From: Fallopia convolvulus
Lineage: Eukaryota; Streptophyta; Magnoliopsida; Caryophyllales; Polygonaceae
DNA length: 64,000 bases
Direction of reading: 5' to 3'
NCBI GenBank assembly: GCA_964016875.1
Contig: OZ024728.1
Coordinates: 28,009,328 to 28,073,327 of the forward strand
Shown here: positions 47,041 through 58,310 of the stretch, one piece after another
How positions within the stretch are numbered: the first letter of the stretch is position 1
Layout of the letters: every line of letters starts with the position of its first letter
Translations under genes and position numbers: made by a program
The notes under the pieces: generated by a model
The model's database searches: none
Seen by the model: only the letters and a program-made list of their open reading frames with translations
Told to the model about the DNA's origin: nothing

Positions 47041-47149
47041 TTCTCCCTTGAGATAGCTTAATGGAATATTCATCACTGTTTTTAAGTGATTCCTCATTGA
47101 CAACAGTAGTTGAAGAAGAGTTTAATGTCCCCACTACAACATAAAGGGA

Positions 47150-47590
47150 AATATAAAGGTGTTATTTGAAAATCAGTAAAAGTGCATTGCAAATATAATA
47201 ATGTGCAAGAAATACTAGTAAAAGTGTATTACAAAAATTGCTAACTAAATCAGTGAAAAGTGCATTACAAAAAGATATAAAAGTGGTATTAAGTAGAAAA
47301 AGTGCACTAAACAAATATAAAAAGTGCATTATTAACTGTGAAAAGTACAGTAAAAAGATATTAATTCAAAGACATGATTATTTGGTCCATATCCACCTTG
47401 AAGTCCAATGTCATAACTCTTACTGACAAAATCACAATGTAATTAACTATCATGTTTTTGTATTATGAGGCTGATTATAAAGTGTAAACTATGTTCTCTA
47501 TAACAAATGAAATTAGATATAGGGTAGTATATATGTTCTCTAAACACAAATGAAAAGTGCATTATTCAGTCCGAAAAGTGCATTCTCATT
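47150..47590 (+). repeat. AAAAGTGCA motif cluster, 5' flank
   Basis: About ten AAAAGTGCA-like words, often extended to AAAAGTGCATTAC/ATT, upstream of the FAR1-like pseudogene. Confidence 0.75.
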
Positions 47591-47901
47591 TGCTAGTATT
47601 ACTACTTTATGATTAGTTCAAAGTAGCAACGAGAAGATGAATTCATTGTTCCTACGAATATTGATGATTCACGTATATCTAATTTCAAACGAGAAAGAGA
47701 ATTATTCTTCTATTCACACCTATTGTCACATACTTAAAATAGAGTCGAATATGTGAATTCCTTTTCTACTCACACACTCTTAGATAGTTTAGAAACCCTA
47801 GAATTTCAAATAACATAACGAAATCAGAAAAAGAAGAACAAAATACCACTTTCTGCCATGCTTTTTGTTCAAACAAGGTCGGATCAATGTTGATGGAATC
47901 A

Positions 47902-48065
47902 CCGAATCCGAATTACGATCACCGAATTCACCTCCAATACAATGTCAGATCAAACAAAATACATGCCGAAACCGAATTGCGATCACCAAATACACCCCCA
48001 ATATAATGTCAGATCAAACAAAATGCACGCCGAAGCCGAATTGCGATCACCGGTTCACCGAATCG
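47902..48065. repeat. 64-bp tandem repeat, about 2.5 copies
   Basis: Units start CCGAATCCG (47902), CCGAAACCG (47966) and CCGAAGCCG (48030). Each has CGAATTRCGATCACC and AATGTCAGATCAAACAAAAT. They lie upstream of the FAR1-like pseudogene and may belong to its leader. Confidence 0.8.
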
Positions 48066-48215
48066 CCCCAGTCGAGCGGTCGCCCATTCACTCCCAAAAT
48101 AGTCGAGCAGTCACCTATTCACGTTCAAGGGTTTGAACAAAAAAGGATTAATTAATTAAAGATGGAAAAGACATATAATTGCCCCAGCCTTTAATAAAAG
48201 GAAAAAGAACATCAA

Positions 48216-48240
48216 CCCTTGGATCAAGGAGATCCAAGGG
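48216..48240. other. Perfect 10-bp inverted repeat with 5-base loop
   Basis: CCCTTGGATC-AAGGA-GATCCAAGGG. It could be part of a transposon end; no matching second end was found. Confidence 0.6.
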
Positions 48241-48948
48241 CCCTGAATGATCCTCTCGTTACATGTTAAGAGATGGTTTCATTTGAACCAAACTCTAAGA
48301 ATATATTCAGTGTTTATCGTATCAATATTCATTCATGGAATTAGAATGTAAGTATAAAATTACTCATTTTTTACATATTCTTAGTATCGCAATTACATAT
48401 TCAACATTCATTATATTGATATTCATTTGGTAAATATAGTTGTAACAAGGTAAATATTATCAATTATATATTCAATTTTAACTCAAATGTCATACAAATT
48501 ACATGCTTCATTCCATTAGGACACCTAGGAACCCAATGCTTTATACTAATGTCATTTGGATTGACTATGCAATCAAAATCGTATATAAATTGTAGGGTTT
48601 ATTTATTGATAATTTCATCCCCACATGTCTCGAATTTAGAATCTAAAATGTTTGATCCATATTCGAAAACATAGTCACGCTACTTGCTTGTTCCAATTAT
48701 TTGATAAAATGAAAATGCATGTTCAAAACCATATACTTGATATTCGTATTACAATGAGTATTTATTCTAAAACATCCATATTTACAATCTGTTAGATGTG
48801 TAGAAACTCGTTGGATTGTGTTTTATTGAAAACATCCATATTAATATTACAATGAGAATGCATGATTCAAAAAACAAACCATGCATATATGAATTTGTTT
48901 CCCGTCTTGAGACTTTTTTTATCTTCCACCCGGATTGAAAACAAACCG
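48241..48948. other. Unassigned AT-rich sequence
   Basis: No ORF or recognisable family. Scattered 'ATATTCATT' and 'ACATATTC' words foreshadow the arrays to the right. Confidence 0.4.
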
Positions 48949-49168
48949 CACATATGAATAACAAGACACGTATATGTGAATAACAAAATACGCATATATG
49001 AGTAAAAATGTACACATACAAGAATAACAAGACAAGCATACATGAATAACAAAACGCACATATATGAATAACAAACCACACATACATGAATAACAAGTCA
49101 TGCATATATGAGTAACAACACAAACATCTATGAATAATATATGCCAAGAATATATGAATAACAATGAG
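48949..49168. repeat. 22-bp minisatellite, about ten copies
   Basis: The consensus is CATATATGAATAACAA followed by six variable bases, ten units in a row without gaps. The membrane-protein-like ORFs seen on the minus strand are made by this array. Confidence 0.85.
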
Positions 49169-49679
49169 AACGCGTGATTAAAAAATAATTTGCACATAAG
49201 TGTTCATACGAACAAGTGTTTATATTCATTTATAAATACCATATATATTCAAGAGAAACGAGAGTTATAGAGAAACGGGAGAAAGGATTAAGAGTGTTGG
49301 ATTTGGGAAGATTAATGGCTATGATTAAGGGAGCATAGTAACAAATACGGGGATCAAATACTTGAATATGGCTAATTAGTTGCTAAAATGGAAAGTGCGA
49401 AATTTTAGGGATTTGTTGGATTTTATAAAAAAAATCAAACCTTCCATGCGTTTGAATATACATCACATAATTATGTTGTATGGGGTTGAATATGTTTTAA
49501 TATTTTCTGAATATTGTTAAAAGATTGTTCAAATTTATGGTGGTTTGAATATACAATCCACTTTGTAGTAGTCATGTGTTTATATTTGAATATGTTAGTT
49601 TAAATATCGAAAAAACCAATATGTGTAAACGAATATTGATAACACATTTTCGAATATGTCATTGTATGAGTGATTTATA

Positions 49680-50720
49680 AAATTGTAATTATATATGAAT
49701 ATTTGAGTGTAAATCTTGAACAAAACAAAGTATGAAATCGAATATTAAGTATACAATCCCGAACATGTTTTACAATATATCTGAATATTAAATACAAAAT
49801 TTCGAATATGTATACAATATATCTGAATATTAAGTACAAAATGTCGTATATGCATACAATATATTTGAATATTAACTTCACAATTTTGAACACGTGTATA
49901 AAAGAACTCGAATCTTTATACAACAACAACAACAATAACCCAGTGGATCTTCCCTTACGGGAAATCTGGGGGGTCAAGATGGGGGCACCCCTAGCTTAAA
50001 GCGACGGGGGAGCGACCAATAGACCCGACAAGACCACAGAGCACATAAAACCCATAAAGCACATAAAAAACGAGGTAATCAGAAGGCAAGGAAGAGGCAA
50101 AGCAAAACTGAGGTGAAAGAAACGAAGCAAAACAAAAACAAAAACAAAACATAGAACCAAAACAAAAGCGTCGAAGCCTCAAGGCCCCCGTGGACCGGTC
50201 CGTTCAGGTGCCTAGCTGTCCGCTACTCGAATCTTCTCCCTCCAGCTATCCCTACACACTGCAAGATCTATCGAAATCTCCAATTCGCTGACATCTTGCC
50301 TTATACTGTCCTTTCAACTTGAATCTTTATACAATATATATAAATATTAAGTATAAAATCTCGAACATATACACAATATATTTGAATATTAACTTCATAG
50401 TTTTGAACATGTGTACAAAAGAACTCGAATATGTATACAATATATTTGAATATTAAGTACAAAGTCTCGAACATGTATACAATATATGTGAAGTTAATCA
50501 ATTTGGAAATGTGTATAAAAGAACTCGAATATATGTATAATATATCTGAATTTAAAATACACAATCTCGAACATGTGTACAAAATATCTAAATGAACAAA
50601 CTATACAATCGAAAATTTAGTATATAATCTTGAACATGTTTATAATATATCTGAATATTAGGTTTAAATAATTGAACATATCTATAGAATAATTAGAGTA
50701 TGTAAGTTTAATAATCGAAT
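49680..50720. repeat. Degenerate ~42-bp repeat array (interrupted by LINE)
   Basis: Units contain TATACAATATATCTGAATAT, then TAAGTACAAAATCTCGAACATG. They are present at 49740-49910 and resume at 50321-50720 after the LINE insertion. Confidence 0.75.
49924..50320 (-). mobile_element. RTE-type LINE 3' end (5'-truncated) with target duplication
   Basis: It is flanked by the 14-bp duplication GAATCTTTATACAA (49910-49923 and 50321-50334). On the minus strand it starts with the end of an ORF reading SWREKIRVADS followed by a stop, a motif of plant RTE ORF2 C-termini, then a ~300-base 3' UTR. It ends in CTGGGTTATTGTTGTTGTTG, the TTG-repeat tail of plant RTE elements. It inserted into the 42-bp array. 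Confidence 0.8.
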
Positions 50721-51809
50721 ATAACCACCGATTTGGCCAGCGGTTCCAGGCCTTAGCTGATCCACTCTTGTAAACACTAACTTCATCAACGTGCATATGG
50801 CGATCAGAACAAAATGCTAAGATCAAGGTATGGATCTTTCCTTCAATTAAGCCCGTTCTCCACTATCATTGACGCTGTTTAAAACAAAATATTTAAACTT
50901 TAGCAACGGTATTAGAGTAAAAATTAATCTTGTACACTCGAATATCAATTGAAACATGAATAAACAAGAAACGAATTTCATATTGCATAATTGCAAATCC
51001 TTGATACATGTAAAAGGAACTTTTAATTAAAATAAATCATGTCTATACACACACAAAAATAAGCAAAGTGATTAATTTAGATGATAAAATATACATAGCA
51101 AGGTCCTACATTTCCCAACACAAAAATATAACTATCATTCACAAATTTCAAGATAAAAAAGCATACTTTTTTCAAAAATTACTTTCAAGTTAGTAACTAT
51201 AGCAAGGTCGTACATGTTATCCCATATTAAGTTATGCAAACATCCTGATGTACCCTTTCTATTGTTAAAATATCGCTTTTAGTAAGACTACATGTTTTTA
51301 CTAATACAACAACATCTATCTTCAATGCTTTCATATGTCATAGGTTATATCATACAAGTTGGGACACCTACACCTAAGGACATTGGTAAAGGCAAAAAGC
51401 AAAGAGTGGCTTCACAAACTCTGGACTTCCAACTAATCAATAAGAAGAGAGTTTTTAAAAGCGACACATACTTATTGAATCATATAATTTAGTATTAGAA
51501 GTTCATTTCAAGATATTTGATTTCATTGAATTTCAAGACATCAAAGTTTTTAGAACAATGCCCTAATTGGTAAGCGTTTATTATATATCATTTGTTTTTT
51601 TAAACTAGATTTAATATAGATTTGTATTTGTTTCTCCATCAAATGAAATACATCATGCATCTGGGGTATGTTAACAAACCTTAGGACACCTACAAAGATT
51701 GACAACTCAACAAAGCAAAGTAGAGTCTCACATGACTCTTGAGTTCTACCTAATAAGCAACAAGTAAGTCTATTTTCAGATTTTTAAATCATTTTTACAG
51801 CATGAACTA
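50721..51809 (+). other. Unassigned region with two similar exon-like segments
   Basis: 51352-51450 (reading TPTPKDIGKGKKQRVASQTL) and about 51680-51775 are diverged copies of one short segment, both starting GGGACACCTAC / AGGACACCTAC and ending before AATAAG. They may be duplicated exons of an unknown transposon protein. The rest is featureless AT-rich sequence. Confidence 0.4.
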
Positions 51810-52169
51810 TTGAATGGAATATATCTAACCATAAAAATACAAAGACCAATGGATCAAGGTAACATTAATTATGGGGAAATTTGGGAGAAGAGCACATCCA
51901 AAGGTGATAAGGGACTATCAATGGCATTCTTACAAAGAGCTCCATCGAGTGTCCGTGTTGAGTTCAATGAGGTGATGGAGTTGTTGAGAGCTGCAAGTGA
52001 CAAGTGCACCCAAGACATCCTCCAATTGGAACAAAGGATACATCACCGTGAAGAAGAAATAAGATGCCGAGCTAGAATGATTGAGCATTTAGAAGAGCGT
52101 CTTGCCAAGCGTCTTGCATTGAAGGATGGTGATCATAAGGAGCCAAGGGACCAAGCGTCTTATGACTAG
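51810..52169 (+). CDS. Hypothetical protein or final exon, helical C-terminus
   Basis: 119 codons. The better start may be MDQGNINYGEI at residue 14. Residues 45-105 are charged and probably coiled-coil (EVMELLRAASDKCTQDILQL, EEEIRCRARMIEHLEERLAK). The segment follows the two exon-like repeats at 51352 and 51680 on the same strand, so it could be a later exon of the same unknown gene. The T-rich stretch after the stop looks like a 3' UTR. No family was recognised. Confidence 0.35.
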   Translation: MNGIYLTIKIQRPMDQGNINYGEIWEKSTSKGDKGLSMAFLQRAPSSVRVEFNEVMELLRAASDKCTQDILQLEQRIHHREEEIRCRARMIEHLEERLAKRLALKDGDHKEPRDQASYD

Positions 52170-52942
52170 GCGTCCGAGGCTTATTATGCATTTGATGTTT
52201 TAGACCTTTTTAGTGTTTTTATTTGTTATTTCCTTTTTATTAGCTTTAAGGCAATATTTGTTATTTTCTTTAATTTGTTTTAGAAGGCTTGTAAATAGCC
52301 TTAGGTAGTTTCATTTCTAGATCAATTTTGGAATTTTGAAAGTTTTCAGACTTGTGTTTTGGAGAGGATTCTCCTACGGGAGCTGAGTACCCTTAAAGAG
52401 GGATTGGACTACAGATTTGCTCTTGGATTGACCCGCGTTATGTCGGCCTAGTATGGTTAGGTGTTTCGTAGGCTTTCACAAGGCATCCTCTTGGTGCTTC
52501 AAGGATTCGGATTGTGTCAAGTTGTATTAAGATGGGTCTCTTGTTCATTCAATTTGGTTCTCGTTTTCAAAGCAACGAGGGTCTCTTTGTTGTTTCAATT
52601 GGTTCTTCTTATTATCCTTTATATATTCATGTTTTGTCTTCAAATTCAGTTTGCTTCCATCATTTATTATCTTATCTCTTGTTGTTGTTTGTGTCGAGTT
52701 CATGGTGTTGAAGATCGAGCCATCATCGGGCTAATCCCCGTATCAAAAGTAAACCAAGTGAGAAAAAATTATATGGACCTTTTTATTGGTTGCAATTAAT
52801 GTCAAGGAGTGTAAGAGTATAACCCCCTTTATGCCCATTTAAAAACTAATATATATAGTGATTATAATTTAAGTTTATGTATTTCATGCATCTTTAAAAA
52901 TACACCTACACTAACATTTATGTTTGACATATGCTATATTCT
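52170..52942 (+). other. Unassigned sequence after the hypothetical ORF
   Basis: Rich in T, with a stretch at 52360-52450 (GGAGAGGATTCTCCTACGGG) that has the look of retrotransposon LTR or leader sequence. No boundary or coding region could be defined. The open frames at 52461-52799 look like chance. Confidence 0.35.
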
Positions 52943-53590
52943 ATGGGTGGGCATAGTCGGTTAATCGGAGTTTCGGTTAATAGGACATCGGTTAACCAGA
53001 ACTTCGGTTAGTAAATTTCAATAATCATAACCGTACCATTCGTTATCGGTTAACCATTAACGGTTAATCATGAAACTCGGTATGGTTTATCGGTTAACCG
53101 ACTTGTTTTTTAATCAAAAATCAGTTTTTAATACAAAAATTACCTTATACATAAACTAGAAATAGTTACATACTTTAAAGAAAACTGATTATACATAAAC
53201 TAGCAATTGATTATGCATAAACTAAGAGTTGATTATATTAACAATAATTTAAGAAAAATTGACATGCATACATAAAGCAATAGTTACATACTTTTACGCA
53301 ACCACACAACAAAGGTGTAAACAAAGTTACTCGGTTGTTCAGACTTTCATTTACTAGCAATAGTTACAGACTTTCATTTACTCGGTTGTTCATTTTTTTT
53401 TGTCTAACAAACTCTTACTCTCTAAGAGCATTAAAAAAAATTAAACTGTAAACAAAATTTATAATAGCAAGTTTATTATTTATTAAAATGTATTTATTTT
53501 TAACTAAAACTAATTAGATATACAATTACCTTTTTAAAAACAAATAATATATAGTAAAAATATTATCGGTTCATCGGTTAACCGCCCGTA
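52943..53590. mobile_element. hAT-like non-autonomous element or fragment
   Basis: The left end GGGTGGGCATAGTCGGTTAATCG is followed by many CGGTTAACCG-type words in both orientations (52960-53105). The right end has ATCGGTTCATCGGTTAACCGCCCG near 53565-53588. Such subterminal CGGTTAACCG clusters are typical of plant hAT elements. The terminal repeats are imperfect and no 8-bp target duplication was found. Confidence 0.5.
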
Positions 53591-53639
53591 ATATTATTGA
53601 TAACCGTATCTCCAACACATGTTGTTGAAAAATACACTG

Positions 53640-54527
53640 GTTCGATTAGGATCAATGTTGTCATATATCCACTTAGCCCATGTCTCCGACACTATCATAT
53701 ACAAAAAAATAGGCCATAACTTGAGGACGACAAAGCGACCCCATCAAGTACCCAAAAAAGTTGAGGACAACGCCAACGTCGACCACACCCCATGATGGAC
53801 TAAAGTTAGAGCAGAAGAATGCTGGAAAAGTACTTTGGATAAATGTTGGAAGAATGTCAACGTCGAACACACCCCAACAATTTTGCATAAATTTGGAAAT
53901 TTGGAAAATTTTATAGTATTAAGAAACCCTAATTTCAAGTAATATAAAGTTAGAGCAGAAGAATGCTAGAAAATTACTTTGGCAAATACCTTCACCGTCG
54001 CCGACTTTTGGAGGATCTGATCGATTAAGGTTGACCTACTTCGGATAAAATAAGATCAAAGTGCTCCTAAACCGGTCCAAACTCTTTCGAAGTTCACCAC
54101 GCTCTTGAATCTAGAGCTTTTGATTTCGATCAAGGCGCCCTCTTCTGGTGGGATATTTCATCTCTGGTGGTCTATGATTCTTCCCCGGTCGGATCCGCTG
54201 TGAGAAAAGACAAAACAAACACACAAGGAGATGGGCTTTTTTGAAGGGGAATCCGTGGGGTTCGAGTTTTGCATGGGCTTCGCTCGAGCTAACGATGGAA
54301 AAATTGAAGCAATGTAGAAACAAATACTCCGTTGCAACAAATTAGGAAAACTATTGAATCGACAAATAACACTCAGTAACTGATATACAACATATTAGTG
54401 AAAAGTCCAATACATTTATGAAAGCCCATTACAATTTTTAATGGAAGTCTAATATAACTATGATTATTAATGGAAGATTAATGTATTGAATAATACTCCA
54501 ACATTTATAAAATATAAGTACTTAATG
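53640..54527. other. Unassigned region with a locally duplicated segment
   Basis: AAAGTTAGAGCAGAAGAATG occurs at about 53800 and again at about 53946, each followed by similar sequence to ..TACTTTGG..AAAT, so this segment was duplicated. 54100-54320 has a GC-richer, gene-like patch, but no protein was recognised on either strand. Confidence 0.4.
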
Positions 54528-55116
54528 AGGTGGATTCACATGTAAATGATTCTTATCATGGAAACTAGAAACAAATGAGAACCCTTGAATTTGAGAAATG
54601 GATGTCTAAGATTAAAAGGGATAGGGGCAAAATGGTAATTTTGACAAAAATAAAAATAAATAAATAAATAATTTGAATTTTTAATTTTCTTAGTTTCGCT
54701 TGTTTTTGCCAAAAAACACGAAATTTGATTTTTTACGTTACGTTCGCATATTTTATGCATATGTTCACATTATTATAAGACATGTTCACATATTATCACA
54801 TTTTTTAGTTCATAGATTTTATAAAATGTTCACATAATATTACAAGTGTGTTCACATATTAGTACTGTTTGTTCATGTTTTATGGTTATATATTCATGTT
54901 CGATTAAATCATAATACACGCGTTAAACGACTTAAAAAAATTTTGACAAAAAAAATAAAAAAATTTATTTTTTTATTTTTTTCGCTTATTTTTGCCAAAA
55001 ACACGACGCTTGACATTTTACATTATGTTCACATATTTTATACACATGTTCACATTATTACAAGGGCTGTTCACATATAACCGCATTTTACTTCAGAAAA
55101 TTTAGTACATATAATA

Positions 55117-58058
55117 TGTAACATCCGGATTCTGAAAAACCCGAAGCGGAAACCCGATGCTATCCCCGCTTCGAGTTTTCGGTTATTAACACTCTTTTGG
55201 TCCAATGGGATGGGTTCTTGCAAATCCGAGACTAGTTCCACTCCGCCATGTGGTCTACTAAATTCTTTTGGACCCAAGAAGCCCATTTGGACGATGGGCC
55301 CTTTTGGACGCCGACCCAAGTGAAAGGCCCAAACCATTGCCTTCTTTCTTCTTCGTCCGTTTCTTTCGTAAAAAAAAAACCTAGCTACTAAATTCTTTCC
55401 CTCACCTTTTCGCCGCACCTGTCTTGAAACGAAGAGAATGACGCCCGCTAGGGCAACGTCCCAAATTTCCGTCTCCTTCTACCTTTGTCCCCCACGCCAC
55501 CACACCACCGCCGCAGATCTCACCCGCCGGTCCTCCCTAGTCCCTAGTGCGCCTCTAGTCCTCGCATTCGTCAGGTTCCGCTGGTGAGAACTCGCCCGTT
55601 ACCCGTTCTCAATGGCGAGCGCCTAGAGATGTCAAATCGGAGTCCGACCGCTCGGACCTAGTCGTCGGTCTTCCCCGAAACCGGTCAAGCTCGTCGCCGA
55701 CCGGGCAGTGTCGTTCGCTGAGGTGCGCCGTCCACGCTCGATCTCTTGTCAAACTGGTTCGCGTCCGCGGATCTTGTCTCACCAGTTCATTCGCCAGATC
55801 TGGTCGCAAATCCGTCGTCCCCTCCTTGGTACGCCGATCGAAGGGCAACCTCGTTGTTGTTCCTGAGCTCAATCCTGGACGCCATCACCGCCGCGAGAAA
55901 ACCACCTCGGAGATGAGAAGCAGTCGAAATCCGGAACTTTTGAGTTCAAGTTTCTGTTGTAAGGTTGGACCCAAATTCGTTTTCCTTCTGCCTTGGTTTG
56001 TTCTTGTTTATCTTGTTTGAAGTTATGGTTAGAATAGATACCGAATTTGTTGTTGCTGGATAGGGAATGTCGATTTCAAGCCTTGGTTTTTTTCATGTGT
56101 ATGTAATTTGGTTTTTTTCATGTGTATGTAATTAGGAGAGGGCAAATGTAGTTTCAGTTTTCGGTGCCGTTTGGGCATTTGGTATCGATTTTATTGAAGA
56201 GTTGGTTTTATGGTGAGGCAATCGATCGAATTGAGAGTTTAATTGTGAAATTCAATATTTGAATGGGATTAATTAGTCTGTGCTAGATAAAGATGGTTTC
56301 ATGTTTTATTTTATGCGATTTGTTTGCTCTGATCTAAGTTACAATAGCTAAATTGATGATGTATCACGTGTTCACTTTTACTGTTAATTTGGATTCATAT
56401 AAAAAGGGATTTACCTAGTGGAAAATGATACATATCTACAAACATAAGTATGTGTGCTCGATCAGAATATATGTACAAGTTTAGTAATTAACTATATATA
56501 TGTAGTGGATCGCTTATCTTATTTTATTTAAGCGTGTATGCACGTTAATTAGTAATTAGAATTAGTCTGGTTAAAGGTTTGGTATGACTTCATATAATAG
56601 TTGGATGGTTTAGTTTAGATTAGTTAGCTACTATAGTTGTTTGGTGTGACTACATGCTTTAACACTAGTAAGTTTGGGATGGTGACGAGTTATCGAGTTT
56701 TATTTTGTTGAAGATCGTTAGAGTACTAAGTGTACCGTTAATATGTTTAGGAGATCGCTACTACTCGGGGTCTTAGCTTTTCGTAGTCGTTAAGGAATCC
56801 GTCATTCAAGGTAAGTCGTTCTACGACTTGCTCGGCTTAATTCAATTCTTGTTAGATTGGGTGCCATGTGTGTAGAATTGGTTTTGGGAATTAGTCCCTT
56901 TGTTTATTAGTTTTAATTAAAATATTTTAATCTGTATCTATGTGAACTTTGAAACCGATTGTGATTGTGTTCGTATTGGTATATTTAATTGTGATTCTAA
57001 TTGCCTTGGTATTTGTGATTGTATGTGTGCTTATAATTGTTAGTGTGATGTAATAGTAATTGTGAAGGTAAATGGTAATTGTAGTTGTTGTTGTGATTAT
57101 AATGGTAACTGTGATTGTGAATGTGATTGTGTTGGTAATTGTAATTGTGAATGTGAATGTTAATACGATTGTGTTTGAATTTGTGATTGTGTTTGCAATT
57201 GTGATTGCATTCGTATGTGAAATGTTGTGAATGGTTTCTCTGTGTTTTAATTGAAAACCGGCATGTAATGATGGACAAGGGTTGCATTGCTGGAATGACA
57301 TGCAAAGGAGAAGAAGGGTTGCATTGTCGCGTAGAATGCAAAGGCGAAAAAGGGTTGCATTGCCGCAAAATAAATTATATGGGCGCGAGTGTGGACGTAT
57401 GGAGGAGGGTGTGTAGGTGAATATTGTGTGTATTAAAATGTGTGTCTGTATGTCTGTGTGTCTGTGTGTTTATGTGTTTGTGTGTTTGTGTGTAGGGGTG
57501 TCTGTGTTTATATTTTACATTGAGTGTTGAATTGATATGATTCGATAATTATTGATTTATGTGTGAATCTTGGTTGCTAGGGTCTTGAGTAGATTTTCAA
57601 ACGTTCTATATGCATCTCACACTTTCTAGCTTGAATTAGAATTGTAGCTGACCCTTCGGGGAATATTTTTACAGTTTCATGTACTTTTCAAGAATTTTGA
57701 TGGATTCTCTACAAAGTGGTGAAGCGGATGTTGGCGACGTGTCATTAGGTTTGGGTTGTTGGGATTTGGTTATTTATGTATTAAAAGTTGTCTGTTGAAA
57801 TGTTTGTTACAAGTTGGCTAGAACTGGGTTAGGATAGTTTGTAATTACAAAATGGTCTGATTGTTATCTTCTGTTTATGAATTTAAAAATACTTTCATGT
57901 TTTTCACCTTCTGTTTAAAGTAAAAACCTGGATGTTTAATTGTTTCCTCGCCGTGTCCGAGTTGCAAGATTCGAGTGAATTTGTTGTTAAACCAACCTGA
58001 GTAGTCCCGGACAGGGTCTACCACCGAGTAGCGCCCCGGTAAAAGTCGGGGTGTTACA
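55117..58058 (+). repeat. Solo LTR of a Tekay-type element (2942 bp)
   Basis: TGTAACATCC...GGGGTGTTACA with a perfect 5-bp target duplication TAATA at 55112-55116 and 58059-58063. No internal region, primer site or second LTR is present, so it is a solo LTR left by recombination. It has a GC-rich pocket (55440-55900), a GTGATTGTAATT-type low-complexity tract (56945-57215) and TG-rich sequence (57420-57500). The minus-strand ORFs are chance. Confidence 0.92.
56945..57215. repeat. AATTGTGATTGTG low-complexity tract
   Basis: Irregular 6-bp periodic sequence inside the solo LTR. It gives rise to Ile/Thr-rich minus-strand ORFs that are not genes. Confidence 0.8.
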
Positions 58059-58310
58059 TAATATAGGTACGTCCATATTAGTATTGCATGTTCACGTTTT
58101 ATGGCCTTATGTTCATACTCGATTTATATCATTCTACATACGTAAAAAGACTTAAAAAATAAAGTAAGAAAATAAAAAAAAATTATTTTTTTATTTTTTT
58201 TATCGCATGGCATAGATTCATTTCTATTGTTTCAATTGGATGGTCTAGATTCGTTCTTAGTTTTCATGATAGGCCCCATTTTCATTTGATTCAATCTCGT
58301 ACTTAATCAC

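Larger units (their letters stand above)
54528..58310. mobile_element. GTTCACA-repeat DNA element, split by a solo LTR
   Basis: Two tandem units of about 300 bp (about 54640-54930, and from about 54930 to 58200 once the solo LTR is removed) each contain TTTTTGCCAAAAA(A)CACG followed by clusters of GTTCACATATT/GTTCACATTATTA, then GTTCA(T/C)GTTTTATGG. The outer edges resemble each other as an inverted repeat: TTATCATGGAAACTAGAAAC at about 54556, and GTTCTTAGTTTTCATGATAG (plus strand) at about 58255. This suggests a small terminal-inverted-repeat element. The ends are approximate. Confidence 0.5.

Noticed and set aside
48949..49168. Regular repeats resembling a CRISPR array
   Set aside because: Units are head-to-tail 22-mers with no spacers, in plant nuclear DNA with no cas genes.
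48782..49197. Minus-strand ORFs resembling a membrane protein
   Set aside because: They are produced entirely by the 22-bp minisatellite; the frame is open in several registers because the repeat lacks stops.
55609..55872. Arg/Asp/Thr-rich minus-strand ORF
   Set aside because: It lies in the GC-rich pocket of the solo LTR; no similarity recognised and no counterpart in sister LTRs.
56927..57368. Ile/Thr/His-rich minus-strand ORFs
   Set aside because: They lie in a GTGATTGTAATT low-complexity tract inside a solo LTR.
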